The position numbers and the translations under genes were made by a program. This document shows, piece by piece, positions 6,775-8,427 of a DNA stretch of 8,427 bases (position 1 is the stretch's first letter; each line of letters starts with the position of its first letter). A model generated the notes under the pieces. It did not search any database. It saw only the letters and a list, made by a program, of their open reading frames with translations, and had not been told where the DNA came from. The stretch lies in assembly GCA_938002705.1 (NCBI GenBank), contig CALLAG010000002.1, positions 1-8,427 on the forward strand, read 5' to 3'. The stretch is from an uncultured Saprospiraceae bacterium (lineage in GTDB: Bacteria > Bacteroidota > Bacteroidia > Chitinophagales > Saprospiraceae).

Positions 6775-8028
6775 ATGATGACAAACATATTAAAATTAAC
6801 AATTCTTCTCACTGTTGTAGGCCTACTATCATGCAAATCAACTCAGATTGTCAGCATAGATTCTCAGATACTTGCTGATGTTGTAGAAGATGTCACAATA
6901 CTGTCCTCTGATGAGATGGAAGGGAGAGAGACTGGTACCGTAGGAGAGGAGAAAGCAGCAGAATATATTGTAGGTAGATATAAGGAAGTAGGCTTAGAAG
7001 GTATTATGGAGATAGAAGAGTCCTTCTACCAATTCTTTCAGAAGCGTATCAAGTCTAATCCTCATGAGACGGAGCCTAATCCTAATGATCCAGTCATTAT
7101 AGGTAGAAATGTGATAGGTTATAAGAATAATAATGCAAAGCATACCATCATCATAGGTGCTCATTATGACCACTTAGGTTATGGTGGAGAGGGATCACTT
7201 TATGTAGGTCCACCCGCTATACATAATGGTGCTGATGATAACGCATCCGGTGTAGCTGCAATGTTAGCATTGGCAGAATATTTTAATACACACCCTATTA
7301 ATAGTAATATCTTATTCATCGCATTCTCGGGTGAGGAGAAAGGATTATGGGGTAGTAACTACTTTGTAGATCACAGTCCTATAGAATTAGTAGACTTTAA
7401 TTTTATGGTCAATATGGATATGATCGGGAGGCTAAATGAAGATCGACAACTGGCAATATATGGCGTAGGGACGACACCCGTATGGAATAAGATTATACAC
7501 TCTATTAAGTCGCCTAAGTTCAAGTATTCGATACAGGAGTCTGGCGTAGGTCCATCTGATCATACATCGTTTTATCTAGAAGGTATTCCGGTATTGCATT
7601 TCTTTACAGGACAGCATGAGGACTACCACCGACCATCTGATGATGTAGAGAAAATCAACTTTGAAGGCTTAGGGGACATCATTAGTTACATATCGCAAGT
7701 CATCACGATCGCAGATAAGAAAGGTAAGCTGACTTACGTAAAAACTAAAGACGAATCCACAGAAGCACCAGACTTCAAAGTGACCTTAGGTGTTATACCA
7801 GATTACTTATTTGATGGTAAAGGTATGCGTATCGACGGTGTGAGAGAAGACCGTCCTGCCTCTAATGCGGGTATCATCAAAGGGGATATAGTAAAAGAGA
7901 TGGGACACCTTAAGATCGTAGATATGATGAGTTATATGAAAGCGCTAAGTGCATTTAATCCTGGAGAGACGGTTAAGGTTAAGGTAGAGCGAGAGGGTAA
8001 GTCTATCGTTAAGGATGTTACTTTCTAA
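6775..8028 (+). CDS. M28 family zinc peptidase lipoprotein with C-terminal PDZ domain
   Basis: This 417-residue protein is a predicted di-zinc aminopeptidase anchored in the envelope. The signal ends in a good lipobox, LLSC, with Cys20 as the lipidation site. The catalytic domain (about 35-315) has all M28 ligands: H130 in GAHYDH, bridging D155 in GADDNASG, E187-E188 in FSGEEKGLWGS, D215 in NMDMIGR and H285 in DYHRPSD, plus S261-D262-H263. A PDZ domain follows at about 333-417 (carboxylate-loop region near YLFDGKGMRIDGV, then ASNAGIIKGDIV), which could bind C-termini or regulate access. It lacks the PA insert of the other M28 protein in this window. Tandem ATGs at 6775 and 6778 are both possible starts; there is no Shine-Dalgarno, only an A-rich lead. 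It ends with tandem TAA codons (8026-8031). It shares a 63-nt divergent intergenic region with the His-rich propeller gene. Its peptide substrate is unknown. Confidence 0.94.
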   Translation: MMTNILKLTILLTVVGLLSCKSTQIVSIDSQILADVVEDVTILSSDEMEGRETGTVGEEKAAEYIVGRYKEVGLEGIMEIEESFYQFFQKRIKSNPHETEPNPNDPVIIGRNVIGYKNNNAKHTIIIGAHYDHLGYGGEGSLYVGPPAIHNGADDNASGVAAMLALAEYFNTHPINSNILFIAFSGEEKGLWGSNYFVDHSPIELVDFNFMVNMDMIGRLNEDRQLAIYGVGTTPVWNKIIHSIKSPKFKYSIQESGVGPSDHTSFYLEGIPVLHFFTGQHEDYHRPSDDVEKINFEGLGDIISYISQVITIADKKGKLTYVKTKDESTEAPDFKVTLGVIPDYLFDGKGMRIDGVREDRPASNAGIIKGDIVKEMGHLKIVDMMSYMKALSAFNPGETVKVKVEREGKSIVKDVTF

Positions 8029-8098
8029 TAAGGCATTATAATAGTGTTCTGGCAAGTTCGCATTGTGTAAGCTGTATGCAATGAGGCTAACTGTAACG

Positions 8099-8172
8099 AT
8101 TGTAGTTTATGTTGGCGTCCCCGCCGCTATGCTCTGTTTGATTTTGTAAGCGAAGATTCCTGTTCCTACAAT
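8099..8172. repeat. Candidate small interspersed element: GC-rich core bounded by 7-bp inverted repeats
   Basis: ATTGTAG (8099-8105) and CTACAAT (8166-8172) are perfect inverted repeats bounding 74 nt. Inside is a GC-rich hairpin, GGCG-TCCC-CGCC (8114-8125), that stands out from AT-rich surroundings. The form recalls small non-coding repeats scattered between Bacteroidota genes, but only one copy lies in this window, so repetition is not shown. Confidence 0.35.
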
Positions 8173-8246
8173 TCAGATTTCTGAAGCTAGTATGTAAGGT
8201 AGTACACGTCATATACTTTTTCTAATACTTAGACAATGATTTAATT

Positions 8247-8278
8247 TTTGTTTAACTGAGGATACATGTGTAATTGTA
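8247..8278 (+). promoter_or_regulatory. Weak candidate promoter for the gene at 8324
   Basis: TTTG (8247-8250) is followed after 20 nt by TAATTGTA (8271-8278), which matches four of the six fixed positions of the Bacteroidota -7 box TAnnTTTG. It would give a leader of roughly 40 nt. The match is partial and the region is AT-rich, so this is tentative. Confidence 0.25.
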
Positions 8279-8323
8279 TTCTCTTTATGTAATTTGGTGC
8301 ACGGATTAAAAAAAACTTCGATT

Positions 8324-8427
8324 ATGAAATATGTACTACTACCGTTAGTGAGTTTAATACTGCTCTCATTTGTCATTGTAGAATTATATGACTTTGATAA
8401 GATGCTTATTAATTTAGATAATTATAG
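8324..8427 (+). CDS. N-terminal fragment of an exported or membrane protein
   Basis: An ATG at 8324 opens a frame that stays open to the window edge (34 codons plus 2 nt). It starts MKYVLLPLVSLILLSFVIVE and continues LYDFDKMLINLDNY. One Lys followed by about 17 hydrophobic residues is a signal peptide or a membrane anchor; no Cys follows, so it is not a lipoprotein. The start is preceded by an A-rich run (8308-8315), fitting Bacteroidota starts. The family cannot be told from this fragment. It is on the same strand as the M28-PDZ gene but 295 nt away, so it is probably a separate unit. Confidence 0.6.
   Translation, partial: MKYVLLPLVSLILLSFVIVELYDFDKMLINLDNY

Larger units (their letters stand above)
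8029..8323. other. 295-nt intergenic region between M28-PDZ and the next gene
   Basis: No credible reading frame was found. From left to right it holds a hairpin CATTGTGTA / TATGCAATG (8061-8069 / 8075-8083, two G-U pairs, 5-nt loop) about 33 nt after the peptidase stop and without a T-run; a GC-rich segment bounded by inverted repeats (8099-8172); a short palindrome TTCAGA-TT-TCTGAA (8172-8185); and an AT-rich part likely to hold the promoter of the gene at 8324. I see no rho-independent terminator for the peptidase. Confidence 0.6.

Noticed and set aside
8061..8083. Hairpin after the M28-PDZ gene as its terminator
   Set aside because: There is no T-run after the stem, and two of the nine pairs are G-U; it stays only a weak structure.

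Overview
The window looks like chromosomal DNA of a Bacteroidota bacterium, probably a marine or saprospiral/flavobacterial type. It is AT-rich. Its exported proteins follow Bacteroidota habits: lipoproteins with a Cys right after a hydrophobic signal, a C-terminal type IX secretion (T9SS) sorting domain, and starts preceded by A-rich sequence rather than a Shine-Dalgarno. I see no rRNA, tRNA, CRISPR array, transposase, phage gene or recognisable defence system.

Layout from left to right. The minus strand carries five genes: the first 15 codons of a VOC/glyoxalase-fold protein at the left edge; a PA-domain M28 zinc peptidase lipoprotein 4 nt upstream of it (same operon); a rho-independent terminator; a 945-residue secreted protein with seven FG-GAP/VCBS calcium-type repeats, an ASPIC/UnbV domain, Ig-like domains and a T9SS tail; a 382-nt gap with two hairpins; a 104-residue two-helix membrane protein (DUF6787-like); and a TolB-like six-bladed propeller lipoprotein with a very His-rich N-terminus. 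Only 63 nt away, on the plus strand, starts a second M28 zinc peptidase lipoprotein, this one with a C-terminal PDZ domain. A 295-nt gap with a GC-rich inverted-repeat-bounded segment follows, then the first 34 codons of another exported or membrane protein that runs off the right edge.

Functionally the window is dominated by cell-envelope and secreted proteins: two zinc aminopeptidase-type lipoproteins, a propeller lipoprotein likely to bind metal, and a T9SS cargo protein. The most suggestive arrangement is the divergent pair of His-rich propeller and M28-PDZ peptidase. They share one short control region in which a 22-bp interrupted palindrome exactly fills the space between two TTTG elements of a Bacteroidota-type promoter. 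Metal binding or co-regulation there is inference. The rest is fairly ordinary Bacteroidota gene content, and I found no convincing evidence of a wholly new multi-gene system.
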